Origin: Pseudobacter sp.
GTDB taxonomy: Bacteria > Bacteroidota > Bacteroidia > Chitinophagales > Chitinophagaceae
NCBI GenBank assembly: GCA_017849455.1
Contig: JAFIGX010000003.1
Span: forward strand, 186,001-250,000
Length of the DNA: 64,000 nucleotides
Direction: 5' to 3'
In this document: one piece after another, positions 9,580 to 18,844 of the stretch
Position numbering within the stretch: position 1 is the first letter of the stretch
Layout: every line of letters starts with the position of its first letter
Position numbers and translations under genes: made by a program
The notes under the pieces: generated by a model
Databases searched by the model: none
What the model saw: only the letters and a program-made list of their open reading frames with translations
Told to the model about the DNA's origin: nothing

Positions 9580-10194
9580 CTAAAAAGGGATATCGAGAAT
9601 GGTTTTGCCCGGTTCGAGGTGAAACCCCTGCAGGCCCGCCCCGCGTGCCCCTTCAACATTTACCTCCATATCATCGATGAACAGGGTCTCCGCCGGGTGT
9701 AGCCGGCTGTCATCGATCACATATTGAAAGGCCGCCAGTTCCGGTTTCCGGAGATTGATGACGTTGGAATAATATGCTTTTTCGAAAAGGTCTTCGAAGG
9801 CGCGGCCGCCGAATGCATCGGCAAATTTTTGTTTGAAGGCTTCCACATGGATGGCGTTGGTATTGCTGAACAGGAAGATCCTGTATTTCGATCTGAGCCT
9901 GTCGAGCAGGGCGATGCGTTCCGGAGGGAAATCGAGCAACATGGCGTTCCAGCCTGCGATCACTTCTTCACGGCCATGATGATCGCCGGTGAGCCGCTGC
10001 AATTCATCTACAAACCGGTTGTCGTCGATACGGCCTACTTCATAGTCCTTAATAAAAGAGTTTACATGTCCCCTGGCGAAAAGCTCTTTAAAACCCGGAG
10101 CACCCAATTTTGCGAATGCCTGTTCCGCTTTTGGAAAATCGAGATTGAGAATAACTCCGCCCAGGTCGAAGATGATGTTCCTGATACCGTTCAT
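9580..10194 (-). CDS. HAD-superfamily hydrolase (HAD-IA, sugar-phosphatase type)
   Basis: 204 residues from ATG at 10194 (MNGIRNIIFDLGGVILNLD). All HAD motifs are present: motif I FDLGG (nucleophile Asp, normally DxD, here D-L-G), motif II FSNTN, the motif III lysine in LRKPE, and motif IV FIDDM. A helical cap between motifs I and II matches the HAD-IA group that includes YihX-like glucose-1-phosphatases. It probably dephosphorylates a small phosphorylated sugar in the cytoplasm; the substrate is not determinable. It is convergent with the DUF4834 gene. Confidence 0.88.
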   Translation of the reverse strand: MNGIRNIIFDLGGVILNLDFPKAEQAFAKLGAPGFKELFARGHVNSFIKDYEVGRIDDNRFVDELQRLTGDHHGREEVIAGWNAMLLDFPPERIALLDRLRSKYRIFLFSNTNAIHVEAFKQKFADAFGGRAFEDLFEKAYYSNVINLRKPELAAFQYVIDDSRLHPAETLFIDDMEVNVEGARGAGLQGFHLEPGKTILDIPF

Positions 10195-10310
10195 GAAACA
10201 AAAATAGGAAAACGGAAGGATTAGGGTTGTTAATAAATGATGAGCCAAGCACTTTGTAAAATTTCCTAAAATATTTGGAAACTAACATTATTGGATAAAC
10301 GAAAAAATAT

Positions 10311-10341
10311 TTTGATGAAAGCTAGTACATTCCTACCTTTA
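10311..10341 (+). promoter_or_regulatory. Bacteroidota-type promoter for the aspartic protease gene
   Basis: TTTG at 10311-10314, a 19-nt spacer, then TACCTTTA at 10334-10341 match the Bacteroidota -33/-7 consensus (TTTG, 19-21 nt, TAnnTTTG) except for the last base. The start codon is 56 nt further on. Confidence 0.6.
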
Positions 10342-10397
10342 AGTTGTTTCTATTATGGATGGATGTTTCGATTCTTTAACCTTAAAATTTAAAACGT

Positions 10398-10814
10398 ATG
10401 GGAATGGTACATGCCGACATTGAACTGGTCAATGGTGATGATCTTGCTTTTGCCCGTAAGCATATCATCGGTGACGATGAAATAAAACGGATTCGCGTCA
10501 GGGCGCTTGTTGACAGCGGCGCTTATATGCTATGTATCAATGAAAATATACAGGCAGTTCTGCAACTACCCGTTGTGGATAAAAAGAGCTTTCAATTGAC
10601 GAATGGAATAGTTGTTCATAATGATGTGGTTGCACCGGTGGAACTGCGTTTCAGGAATCGCCGCACTATTTGCCGTGCAATAGTGTTGCCCGGCGATTCA
10701 GAACCTTTGCTTGGCGCCATTCCGATGGAAGATATGGATGTTTTGATCGACCCACTTCGCCGGGAACTCATCGTAAACCCTGCCCATCCTGACTATGCAA
10801 GAACAAGGTTATAG
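10398..10814 (+). CDS. Clan AA retropepsin-like aspartic protease
   Basis: 138 residues, one single retropepsin-fold domain. The active-site block is VRALVDSGAYMLCI (Asp39, DSGA instead of the commoner DTGA), and the second hydrophobic block is PLLGAIPMEDMDVLIDP, as in the small AF_0612-type clan AA protease family. Such proteins act as homodimers, each subunit giving one Asp. There is no signal peptide, so it is cytoplasmic. Physiological substrates of this bacterial group are not established. It stands alone with its own promoter and faces the GH3 gene across a shared hairpin. Confidence 0.82.
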   Translation: MGMVHADIELVNGDDLAFARKHIIGDDEIKRIRVRALVDSGAYMLCINENIQAVLQLPVVDKKSFQLTNGIVVHNDVVAPVELRFRNRRTICRAIVLPGDSEPLLGAIPMEDMDVLIDPLRRELIVNPAHPDYARTRL

Positions 10815-10828
10815 CTAAGGGATACAAA

Positions 10829-10883
10829 AAGAGAGAAGTTGAAAAAGAGAAAATAATGATCCCTCTTTTTCAACTTCTCTCTT
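10829..10883. terminator. Bidirectional hairpin terminator between convergent genes
   Basis: Perfect 21-nt complementary arms (10829-10849 and 10863-10883) with a 13-nt loop. The A/T-rich outer ends give short A and T runs on either side, so it could terminate both the protease gene (ends 10814) and the long glycan operon whose last gene ends at 10922. Confidence 0.75.
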
Positions 10884-10921
10884 CATAAAACTATTTCTTT
10901 GTTCTCTCGTATCTTCTCCTC

Positions 10922-13183
10922 TTAGCGCACCAACCTGAATCCCGCCTCCTTCACCTCCTGCGAATTCCCTCCTACAAACACCTTGAACTCACCCGGCTCA
11001 GCCGCCCATTGCAGGTTGCCATTATAAAACTTCAGATCATCCACGCCCAATGTAAAATTCACTTCCCGGCTTTCTCCTTTCTTCAGGCTGACCTTCTGGA
11101 ATCCTTTCAATTCTTTCACCGGCCTTGTAATAGTACCTACCAGGTCGCGGATGTACAACTGCACGGTCTCTGTTCCATCATAATTACCGGTATTGGTAAC
11201 TGTCAAGGACACCTGCAGTTTCTCATTTCCTGAAATACTGGTCTTATTCAGTTTCAGATCGCCGTAACTGAAAGTAGTATAGCTCAGCCCATAACCGAAC
11301 GGATATAATGGCGAATTGGGCACGTCGAGGTATTGGGTAGTATATTTTTGACCTTCGGTGAAAGGCCGGCCGGTATTCTTTGCATTGTAATAGATGGGCA
11401 CTTGTCCTACATTCCGGGGAAAGGTCATACTGAGCTTGCCCGAAGGGTTGGCATCACCGAATAAAAGGTCGGCCATGGCCGGGCCAGCTTGTGTGCCTGA
11501 AAACCAGGCTTCAAGAATCGCATCCATATTTTTGTCTTCCCATTCCAGCGTGAGCGGCCTGCCATTCATCAGTACCAGTATAATGGGCTTACCGGTTTTC
11601 TTCAGGGCGTGTAGCAGGTCGGACTGGTTGTTAAGTAAGCCGATCATACTCCGACTGGCGGCTTCGCCGCTCATACCGGCCGTTTCACCCAATACGGCCA
11701 CCACCACATCAGCCTGTTGAGCAGTCTGCACCGCTTCATTGAGCAATTGTTCTGGTGTGGCGTCCGTAGCGATCTGGCCATCGTGCTCATTCAGGCTCTT
11801 GCGCAGCGCTTCATCATCGACCAGGTTACAGCCCTTGGCATACAGGAATTTATTGGCGCCGAATTTTTGTTCCAGGGCCGACCACAAACTGGTTGCTTTT
11901 TTCCATTCGCCGGCACCACTCCAACTGCCGATCAGGTTACGCTGATCTTTCACCAGCGGCCCGATGAAGGCGATCTTTTTGCCGGCCGATAATGGCAGCG
12001 CCTGATTGGCGTTCTTCAACAACACCATGCTTTTGATGGCAGCCTCTTTGCTCAGCGCCAGTTTATCTGCCGTCATGATCCGTTCCTTGCCACGCTCTTC
12101 ATTGATATACCTGTACGGATCGGCAAAAAGTCCCAGCTTATATTTTGCTTCGAGAATACGGCGGCAGGCAGCATCTACCTGCGCCATCGGCACACGGCCC
12201 GATCTCACCAGCTCCACACCATGGTTGAGAAATATTTCTCCCACCATGTCCATATCGACCCCTGCATTCAATGCCAGCTCACCTACTTTTTTCTCATCGC
12301 CCATGCCATGTGCTATCATTTCCGTGATGGCGGTATAGTCTGTTACCACAAATCCGTTGAATCCCCATTGTTTGCGCAGGAGATCGGTGAGCAGCCATTT
12401 ATTGGCCGAAGCAGGCACTCCGTCGATCTCATTGAAAGAGGTCATCACGGAGCCGGCCCCTGCATTCACTGCTGCTTTATAGGGTGGCAGGTATTCATTG
12501 TACATTCTCACGCGGCTCATGTCGACGGTATTGTAATCACGCCCTGCTTCAGAGGCGCCATACAATGCAAAATGTTTTACACAGGCCATGATCGTATTGT
12601 CTTTGGAAAGATCATTGCCCTGGTAGCCCTGCACCATCGCTTTGGCAATGCGGGAACCGAGATAGGGATCTTCACCGGAACCTTCGCTCACGCGGCCCCA
12701 GCGGGGATCACGGGCAATATCCACCATAGGTGAAAAGGTCCAGTTCAATCCATCGGCACTGGCCTCATCGGCAGCGACCCGGGCAGTACGCTCAATGAGC
12801 GCAGGGTCCCAACTGGCCGACAGTCCCAGGGAGATGGGAAAAATGGTACGGTGGCCGTGGATCACATCGAACCCGAACAAGAGGGGGATCTTCAGCCTGC
12901 TCTCTTTTACGGCAATGTCCTGCAGCTTGCGAACTGCGGCAGGCGTGTAGGTATTGAAAACACCTCCCACCAATCCTTTCTTGATCTTATCTTCTACGCC
13001 TTCGCTGAGGATGGGGCCGGTTACATCGAACCCGATAGAGGGGAGGTTCAACTGCCCTACCTTTTCTTCCAGGGTCATCTTTTGCATGAGACTGCTGATG
13101 AACTGGTTCATTTTACTGTCTTGCTGTGCATTGGCCTGCACCGCGATCATGATGGTTATAACCACCAGCCATTTTTTTGCCAT
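10922..13183 (-). CDS. GH3 beta-glucosidase, BglX-like
   Basis: 753 residues with a signal peptide (MAKKWLVVITIMIAVQANAQ), so periplasmic. The N-terminal GH3 barrel includes GFDVIHGHRTIFP, MVDIARDPRWGR, KHFALYGASEAGRD and the nucleophile Asp near residue 282 in GFVVTDYTA. The GH3 C-terminal sandwich and a terminal fibronectin-III-like domain complete the usual BglX layout. GH3 enzymes release glucose from beta-linked oligosaccharides with retention. As last gene of an operon with two GH144 genes, it is inferred to cut the sophoro-oligosaccharides they produce; GH3 specificity cannot be read from sequence alone. Confidence 0.95.
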   Translation of the reverse strand: MAKKWLVVITIMIAVQANAQQDSKMNQFISSLMQKMTLEEKVGQLNLPSIGFDVTGPILSEGVEDKIKKGLVGGVFNTYTPAAVRKLQDIAVKESRLKIPLLFGFDVIHGHRTIFPISLGLSASWDPALIERTARVAADEASADGLNWTFSPMVDIARDPRWGRVSEGSGEDPYLGSRIAKAMVQGYQGNDLSKDNTIMACVKHFALYGASEAGRDYNTVDMSRVRMYNEYLPPYKAAVNAGAGSVMTSFNEIDGVPASANKWLLTDLLRKQWGFNGFVVTDYTAITEMIAHGMGDEKKVGELALNAGVDMDMVGEIFLNHGVELVRSGRVPMAQVDAACRRILEAKYKLGLFADPYRYINEERGKERIMTADKLALSKEAAIKSMVLLKNANQALPLSAGKKIAFIGPLVKDQRNLIGSWSGAGEWKKATSLWSALEQKFGANKFLYAKGCNLVDDEALRKSLNEHDGQIATDATPEQLLNEAVQTAQQADVVVAVLGETAGMSGEAASRSMIGLLNNQSDLLHALKKTGKPIILVLMNGRPLTLEWEDKNMDAILEAWFSGTQAGPAMADLLFGDANPSGKLSMTFPRNVGQVPIYYNAKNTGRPFTEGQKYTTQYLDVPNSPLYPFGYGLSYTTFSYGDLKLNKTSISGNEKLQVSLTVTNTGNYDGTETVQLYIRDLVGTITRPVKELKGFQKVSLKKGESREVNFTLGVDDLKFYNGNLQWAAEPGEFKVFVGGNSQEVKEAGFRLVR

Positions 13184-13235
13184 GTTTAGATTATTTAGGA
13201 TGCCGTTAATAACGTTATTGTATATGCGAAAACAA

Positions 13236-13907
13236 TTATTGACTGACCAGTTTGGGTTCGATAGCCTTCTGCCAGATCACATAGCCTTTATCATTCATGT
13301 GCAGGTAATCGCCCTTGTATAGGGTGCTATCGGGCTTTCCTTCGTGCAGCATGGCAGGCCAGATATCGATAAAGACTGTTTTCGCTTCGCCGGCCAGGTA
13401 TTCCCTGATCAGGTCGTTGGCGATCTTCATCTTTCCATGCAGCCGCAGCCTGCTGGGACTGGGTTTCATGGATATATAAGCAAGCGGCACTTCCGGCAAT
13501 TTTTTCCGGATGAGCGTAAACAGCTTTCGAAAACGTTCAAATACCGCCTGACTACTCACCGTATCATTTTCGGCAAAATCATTCTCTCCGCAATAGATCA
13601 CGATCTGTTTGGGTTGATAGGGAAAAATGATGTCATCTGCGTACCTGATCAGGTCGGGGAGGGTTGAACCGCCGAACCCACGGTTGATCACGGTATGACC
13701 GGGAAACCAGGCCGGCAGGTTGGGCCATAACCTGAAGGAAGAGCTTCCAGCAAACAGGATAGGATGCTGTGGAGGCGCCTGGGCACTATCCTGTTTTTTG
13801 AATGCCCTGATCTCATTCGCAAATGGAGGTTCCTGTGCATGGAGTGAAAGGCAGGATATGGCCAGCCCTGATAAAATAATAACTGTTAAGAATTTTTGCA
13901 TACTCAT
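13236..13907 (-). CDS. SGNH/GDSL-family hydrolase
   Basis: 223 residues with an N-terminal signal peptide (ending SLHAQ). SGNH blocks are clear: block I ILFAGSSSFRLWP with the catalytic Ser, block II RGFGGST with the oxyanion Gly, block III YCGENDFAEND with the oxyanion Asn, and block V DYLHMNDKGY with the catalytic Asp and His. These enzymes deacylate esters; in a glycan locus a role removing acyl groups (acetyl or succinyl, for example) from the polysaccharide is plausible, which would suit substituted beta-1,2-glucans. It is 13 bp after the GH43-like gene and 52 bp before GH3. Confidence 0.9.
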   Translation of the reverse strand: MSMQKFLTVIILSGLAISCLSLHAQEPPFANEIRAFKKQDSAQAPPQHPILFAGSSSFRLWPNLPAWFPGHTVINRGFGGSTLPDLIRYADDIIFPYQPKQIVIYCGENDFAENDTVSSQAVFERFRKLFTLIRKKLPEVPLAYISMKPSPSRLRLHGKMKIANDLIREYLAGEAKTVFIDIWPAMLHEGKPDSTLYKGDYLHMNDKGYVIWQKAIEPKLVSQ

Positions 13908-13920
13908 ATCTGGTCGGGTT

Positions 13921-15663
13921 TTATGGTGATTCGATCACAGCAGTCCTGGCCGAAACACCGTTCTCATTAATGGATTCTATGCAAAAATAATAGGGAATGT
14001 CTTTGTCCATGCCTTTCCAGTAATATTCATTGGCCGAATGCACCATGATGCAGGTGTACAGCTTATCCGGAGCGATCCCCGTATAGATATTGTAGGCATA
14101 CGCATTATCTACCGGCGACCATTTGATCCAGGCGCTACGCTTGTCTTTCTCCGTACGCAGCACGATGAGGCTTTTTACCGTGTCGGGCTTGCTGCCGTTA
14201 CCATTGCCGAATACCCTCAGTCCACTGATGGCGAATTTCCCGGTAGGTATATGGATATTCTCCAGCTTGATGAACCTGGCCTGTACGGGTTCGGCCAGCT
14301 CGATATAATCATGTGGCATATCTGTTCTATTGGCGCTTTTGTCGGCCAGTACTTTCCAACGCTTTCCATCAATTGAATAATGGAGCTTGTATTGATGATA
14401 AATATTGGTTTGTTTGCCGAGGAATTCAGCATCCTGGTCGGCATAATTGATCTGGACAGCATTCACGGTGCTGACATTGCCCAGGTCGGTCTGTATCCAT
14501 TCACCTTTATTGCCCGTGGCGGCGCTCCAGTAGGTCTTGATATTTTCATCCACAGCCTGGTTGGGGAGATAACCTCCATAGGTAGATGAAACCATTACCG
14601 GTTTATTGTAGTTCAGCAGCATCCATCCGGTGAACCTCGATTGCAGATGATCGGCTACGCCATTGGGCAGGTAATGCGGGTAATCACCAAAGGTAGTATT
14701 GGTGTAGAGCATATCATCCTTATCGAAGCCGGCAGGCCAGATCCCGATACGCCTTTCGAAATTATTTTTTACCGAGATCACCATGGTCGATACATGCCAG
14801 TAGTTCTGCCATGTATCCTGGAAAGTGCTTCCATGTCCTGCCCCTCTCACAAAGCCGCCGGGCTTGAATGAAAAAGGATTGTGCATTTGTGGCCGGAATG
14901 GGCCCAGCGGGTGATCGCTCACTACTACTCCATCTGCATACCCGCTGAACTCGGTACCGGGTGCCCCGTATTGCAAATAATATTTGTTGTTGTGCCTGGT
15001 TATCCAGGCCCCTTCGATGAACGGATCGAGAAAGGTATTGTCCATATATTCCCCGAAACGTTGCCAGCCGTACCTGTCCGGCTCCAGCAGGTACATTTCT
15101 TTGCGTGTACCGATGGGTTGGAATGTTTTCCGGTCGATCCCGATGCCGTACAAAGGATATTTATTGCTGCTGCCGTTGTACATGTACAATTTCCCATCAT
15201 CGTCGAGAAAGAAATCGGGGTCCCATCCGCCGATCGCAAAGGAATCGACAGCTTCCTTCCATTGATTGTTCTTCGGGTCGGTGCTCATCCAGATCGGGAA
15301 GTTGGTAGAATAAGTGGAACCGAATACCAGCATGGTATCGCCCATCACCCAAACGGCAGGTGCACAGAGATCGTCGTACACATGATGCCAGGGCTTCAGG
15401 AATTTCCGGGAAATAAAATGCCAGTTGTAGAGATCGCTGCTCCACCAGTAACCCCATTGATTGGTGGAGAAGAGATAGTAGTCGCCTTTGTAAGTGACGA
15501 TCACAGGATCGGCCGTGGCCCTGTGTTTGCCCCATTCCGCAAAATTGGGAATAGGAAGAAAGCCATAATCGAGATTAACGGGATTGCAATAGGTTTTCTG
15601 TTGGGCGTGCATTTGTACAACAATAAAAATGCAACACAACAGTATCAGGGTCTTTTTCTTCAT
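13921..15663 (-). CDS. GH43-like glycosidase with discoidin and fibronectin-type domains
   Basis: 580 residues with a signal peptide (ending VQMHAQ). A five-bladed propeller of GH43 type spans about residues 25-350 and retains the expected acids: Asp52 in ATADP, Asp148 or Asp150 in GGWDPDFF, and Glu217 in DPFIEGAW. An F5/8 type C (discoidin) carbohydrate-binding domain follows (about 365-480, with NKGEWIQTDLGNVSTVNAV), then a fibronectin III-like segment (about 490-580). GH43 enzymes usually remove arabinose, xylose or galactose; none of these is part of plain beta-1,2-glucan, so this gene suggests a decorated substrate or an unusual specificity. It sits between GH144 and the SGNH gene. Confidence 0.88.
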   Translation of the reverse strand: MKKKTLILLCCIFIVVQMHAQQKTYCNPVNLDYGFLPIPNFAEWGKHRATADPVIVTYKGDYYLFSTNQWGYWWSSDLYNWHFISRKFLKPWHHVYDDLCAPAVWVMGDTMLVFGSTYSTNFPIWMSTDPKNNQWKEAVDSFAIGGWDPDFFLDDDGKLYMYNGSSNKYPLYGIGIDRKTFQPIGTRKEMYLLEPDRYGWQRFGEYMDNTFLDPFIEGAWITRHNNKYYLQYGAPGTEFSGYADGVVVSDHPLGPFRPQMHNPFSFKPGGFVRGAGHGSTFQDTWQNYWHVSTMVISVKNNFERRIGIWPAGFDKDDMLYTNTTFGDYPHYLPNGVADHLQSRFTGWMLLNYNKPVMVSSTYGGYLPNQAVDENIKTYWSAATGNKGEWIQTDLGNVSTVNAVQINYADQDAEFLGKQTNIYHQYKLHYSIDGKRWKVLADKSANRTDMPHDYIELAEPVQARFIKLENIHIPTGKFAISGLRVFGNGNGSKPDTVKSLIVLRTEKDKRSAWIKWSPVDNAYAYNIYTGIAPDKLYTCIMVHSANEYYWKGMDKDIPYYFCIESINENGVSARTAVIESP

Positions 15664-15690
15664 CAGGAATTTTTTTCAGGCCGTATGCCA

Positions 15691-17067
15691 TTATTTAGTG
15701 GATGTTCCATTTTCAAATTCGAAATCCAGTTTTTTCAATCCATCCTTGATCTCCGGGCAGCTCATGAAGAGCTTCCACAGCAAGCCGCTACGGTAGTTCT
15801 CGATCATCACGATGATGGGACCCTGATCGATGGCCAGATGCGATTTGGCATACCAGTTCTGTGTTTCATTGAATGCATCGATGAAACCGTATTCGCTCCA
15901 GATCTTATCGCCCAGTTTATAATAGAAATGTCTCAATGCCTGCATGGAATATTCCGGTGTATAGGGAAATGCTGAAAGGGCTGCTGTGGGAGTGATGGTG
16001 CCCCAGTCGTTTTCCGGCGAATGGGCATTGTAGCCATCGTAGGTATCGCTGGCAGTGAGGCCCCAGCATTCCGCACTGTATCCTTTGAATTTTTTCGGGT
16101 TGCGGATACAATGCTCCCGGTTGATGAGTGTATGGTTCCTGTTCTGCTCCCAATAATCGGCATACCTGTCTTTGAGGTGACGTGGATCGAGGCCGAGAAA
16201 CGAATATTGTGAGAAGAAAAGCGGGCCGCCATAATCGAAGCCCAGCGGGAGTTTGATGCCATAGAACTCGCGGTCATTGCGGAAGAACGAGCTACTCACC
16301 CAACCCTGGTGGTATACATCCGGTTTGATGGGATATCGTGGAGAGGAAGCTGCCATTACATAGGTGATCAGGCATTCGTTCCAGCCGCGTATTTCGAAGT
16401 TCATGCTCCATCCATTGTTGGGGCTCCAGTGCCAATAGAGCACATTACGGCCTTCATGAGTATACCAGTCCCATTCCGCTTCGTTCCATGTCCAGTTGAT
16501 CTTATCGCGCAATTCTTTTTCTTTGGGACCGTCCTGGTTGAAATATTGCCTGGCGCAGAGTAGTCCCTGGAACAGGTAAGATGATTCTACGATATCACCT
16601 CCATCGTCCTTGCGACTGAACGGGATGGTTTTACCGGTGTTTCCATTCATCCAGTGTGGGAAGATGCCGTGATAGTGATCGGCCTTTCTCAGAAAGTTGA
16701 TCATTTTCAATAACCGCTCCACGGCTGCTTCGCGGGTGATCCATTTTCTTTCAGCCGCAACAATGATCGACATCACCCCAAACCCTGTACCACCGATCGT
16801 CACTACTTCCGGGCCGTATTCATAAGCAATATTGCTCCTTTCCCTTGCCATGCCGGATACCGGATGGCCGAAATCCCAGAAATAACGGAAGGTCTGTTTC
16901 TGAACGAGGTCGAGCAATTGTTCATCGGTGAGATTAGGTTGAATGGCAATGCTCACGCTGTCTGGATTCGGGGCTTTCTTCTTCACTGTTTTTTTCTGTG
17001 CGATGCCTGCATGCCCCAGTAGCAGTGCAGCTAATATCATCGTGCAATAGATGCCGTATTTCTTCAT
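15691..17067 (-). CDS. GH144 (glucoamylase-like domain) enzyme, predicted endo-beta-1,2-glucanase
   Basis: 458 residues with a signal peptide (LLLGHAGIAQ). From about residue 45 it is the glucoamylase-like (PF10091) alpha/alpha barrel: LLDLVQKQTFRYFWDFGHPVSGMARER, the GTGFGVMSI block, FFSQYSFLGLDPR, ECWGLTASD and DQGPIIVMIENYRSG. The characterised GH144 enzymes are endo-beta-1,2-glucanases, the founding one from Chitinophaga. There is no lipobox, so it is probably periplasmic, whereas the paralogue immediately upstream (17085-18776) is a lipoprotein; this suggests the usual split between surface cutting and periplasmic cutting. Confidence 0.9.
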   Translation of the reverse strand: MKKYGIYCTMILAALLLGHAGIAQKKTVKKKAPNPDSVSIAIQPNLTDEQLLDLVQKQTFRYFWDFGHPVSGMARERSNIAYEYGPEVVTIGGTGFGVMSIIVAAERKWITREAAVERLLKMINFLRKADHYHGIFPHWMNGNTGKTIPFSRKDDGGDIVESSYLFQGLLCARQYFNQDGPKEKELRDKINWTWNEAEWDWYTHEGRNVLYWHWSPNNGWSMNFEIRGWNECLITYVMAASSPRYPIKPDVYHQGWVSSSFFRNDREFYGIKLPLGFDYGGPLFFSQYSFLGLDPRHLKDRYADYWEQNRNHTLINREHCIRNPKKFKGYSAECWGLTASDTYDGYNAHSPENDWGTITPTAALSAFPYTPEYSMQALRHFYYKLGDKIWSEYGFIDAFNETQNWYAKSHLAIDQGPIIVMIENYRSGLLWKLFMSCPEIKDGLKKLDFEFENGTSTK

Positions 17068-17084
17068 GGTCAGTTTTTATGATC

Positions 17085-18776
17085 CTATAATTGGGGGCTT
17101 TGAAAGCCGAGATTTGTCATACCTGTCTTTACTTCCGGACAGCTCATGAACAGGTTCCACAACAATTTACTACGATAATTTTCAATCATAATAATAATGG
17201 GCCCCTGATCGATGGCCAGGAATGAATCTGCAAACCAGGCATTGTGCAGGGAGAAGGCGTCCACAAATCCATAATCCTTAAAGATCCTGTCGCCCAGTTT
17301 ATAATAGAAAAATTTCAATGCCTGCATAGATTCAGCAGGCGTATAAGGGAAGGAGGATAGTGCTGCTGTAGGGGCAATCACGCTTATATCGTTGGTGGGT
17401 GAGCTGGCAGTATATCCATTCTGGATATCACTGGCTGTTAGTCCCCAGCAGCGGTCGCTATAGCCATACCAACCCTGCGGATTGGTTTTGCAATAATTGT
17501 AATTGATGAGAGAATGGTTTTTATTCTGGTCCCAGTAATTGGCATACGCATCCGAAAGTCCCTGGGGATCGATACCCAGGAATGAATAGTGAGCGAAGAA
17601 CAGGGGGCCACCCATGGCAGGGCCAAGCGGCAGTGTGATACCGTAGTAAGTGTTGTTGTTCTTCATACTGCCATTGCGTGCCCATCCGTTGTCGTACACG
17701 GCCTTTGGAATGGAATATGTGTTGGAGGAAGCTGCCAGTACATAGGTGATGAGGCATTCATTCCATCCGCGGATGGGCATATTCATATCCCATGTATAGT
17801 TGTCGCTGTAATGCCAGTAGAGAACATTCTCATTATTTTTTCTGAACCAGCTCCACTCCACGGCATTCCAGAGTGTATTGATATCATTGCGCAGGGTGGT
17901 CTCGCTTGCATCTGCCCCGTTGAAGAACTGCCGGGCTGTGAGCAGTCCCTGCATGAGGTAAGAAGTTTCCACGAGGTCGGCCCCATCGTCTTTGGTGCTG
18001 AAAGGAACGATAGCGCCGGTGGCGCCATTGAGCCAGTGCGGATATGCGCCGTGAACGGTTTTGGCGGTTTTCAGGAAGCCGACTATTTTTTGTAACCGGG
18101 CAAGTCCTTCTGCCCTTGTAATAAAGCTGCGGCTGATGCCGGTGATAATGGCCATGATACCGAAGCCGGAGCCACCGGAAGTAACGACATCTCCGGAAGT
18201 ATTGCGTTCCCTGGCGAGCCCGCTAACGGGATGTGCAAAGTCCCAGAAGTATTTGAAAGTTTGTTTTTGAACGAGGGTGAGCAGGGCATCGTCGGTGATG
18301 CCAGGGAATTTATCGGTAGAATCGATAGGGGTGTTCAGGGTAACGGTGACGGATGATTGAAGATTTCCGTTCTGCTGGGATTGCAGCGATGTATTCACGG
18401 TCAGTGAATATTGTGTGAGCGGCGCTAATGGATTATTTGGCTGGATGAGGATAGTGCTGTCACCATTTTGCATGGCAGCGGAATATGCGACATCCACTCC
18501 CGACTTGTTCTTAAAGGTGACTGCTGAGCCGACCGAGCCCTGTTTCACCTTTGTTGAAAAAGATACCTGGATGGCCGGGTTGAACCTGGTATTATAATAA
18601 TTGAACCCGGTGAACACACCATCCACTCTCAGCGTATTGAAGGAAAAAGAAGCTGGGGGAGGTGCTGGTGGATTAGGATTGTTGCCTCCAGCACTTTTGG
18701 AACAGCCCGCGAAAAGGAGTAATGGAAGAATGAAGGAAAGACTGTTCCTGTTGATATTGTTTGTTGCGATTCCCAT
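17085..18776 (-). CDS. GH144 enzyme with N-terminal Ig-like domain, lipoprotein
   Basis: 563 residues. The N terminus ends in a lipobox (LLLFAGCSKS), followed by a Gly/Asn/Pro-rich spacer and an Ig-like domain of the bacterial Big_5 sort (about residues 45-150). The GH144 barrel runs from about 155 (LLTLVQKQTFKYFWDFAHPVSGLARER) to 555, with GSGFGIMAI, FFAHYSFLGIDPQ, RCWGLTASD and DQGPIIIMIENYRS. It is clearly a paralogue of the next gene (15691-17067), 17 bp away. Lipidation and the spacer fit display on the outer surface, where it would make the first cuts in beta-1,2-glucan. Confidence 0.9.
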   Translation of the reverse strand: MGIATNNINRNSLSFILPLLLFAGCSKSAGGNNPNPPAPPPASFSFNTLRVDGVFTGFNYYNTRFNPAIQVSFSTKVKQGSVGSAVTFKNKSGVDVAYSAAMQNGDSTILIQPNNPLAPLTQYSLTVNTSLQSQQNGNLQSSVTVTLNTPIDSTDKFPGITDDALLTLVQKQTFKYFWDFAHPVSGLARERNTSGDVVTSGGSGFGIMAIITGISRSFITRAEGLARLQKIVGFLKTAKTVHGAYPHWLNGATGAIVPFSTKDDGADLVETSYLMQGLLTARQFFNGADASETTLRNDINTLWNAVEWSWFRKNNENVLYWHYSDNYTWDMNMPIRGWNECLITYVLAASSNTYSIPKAVYDNGWARNGSMKNNNTYYGITLPLGPAMGGPLFFAHYSFLGIDPQGLSDAYANYWDQNKNHSLINYNYCKTNPQGWYGYSDRCWGLTASDIQNGYTASSPTNDISVIAPTAALSSFPYTPAESMQALKFFYYKLGDRIFKDYGFVDAFSLHNAWFADSFLAIDQGPIIIMIENYRSKLLWNLFMSCPEVKTGMTNLGFQSPQL

Positions 18777-18788
18777 TATGCTATGAAA

Positions 18789-18824
18789 GAAGCCTGGAAG
18801 GAAGAGATCATCCTTCCAGGCTTC
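18789..18824 (-). terminator. Intra-operon hairpin between LamG and GH144 genes
   Basis: Perfect 14-nt arms (18789-18802 and 18811-18824) with an 8-nt loop, followed on the minus strand by TTTC. It lies between the stop of the LamG gene and the start of the first GH144 gene. With only three T residues it is probably a partial terminator or an mRNA-stabilising end, which would make susC-susD-LamG transcripts more abundant than those of the downstream enzymes. Confidence 0.75.
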
Positions 18825-18844
18825 ATAAAGTATTCGTGAAAAAA

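Noticed and set aside
14881..15975. Long plus-strand open frame opposite the GH43-like and GH144 genes
   Set aside because: It overlaps two well-supported genes on the other strand and shows no domain or signal peptide.
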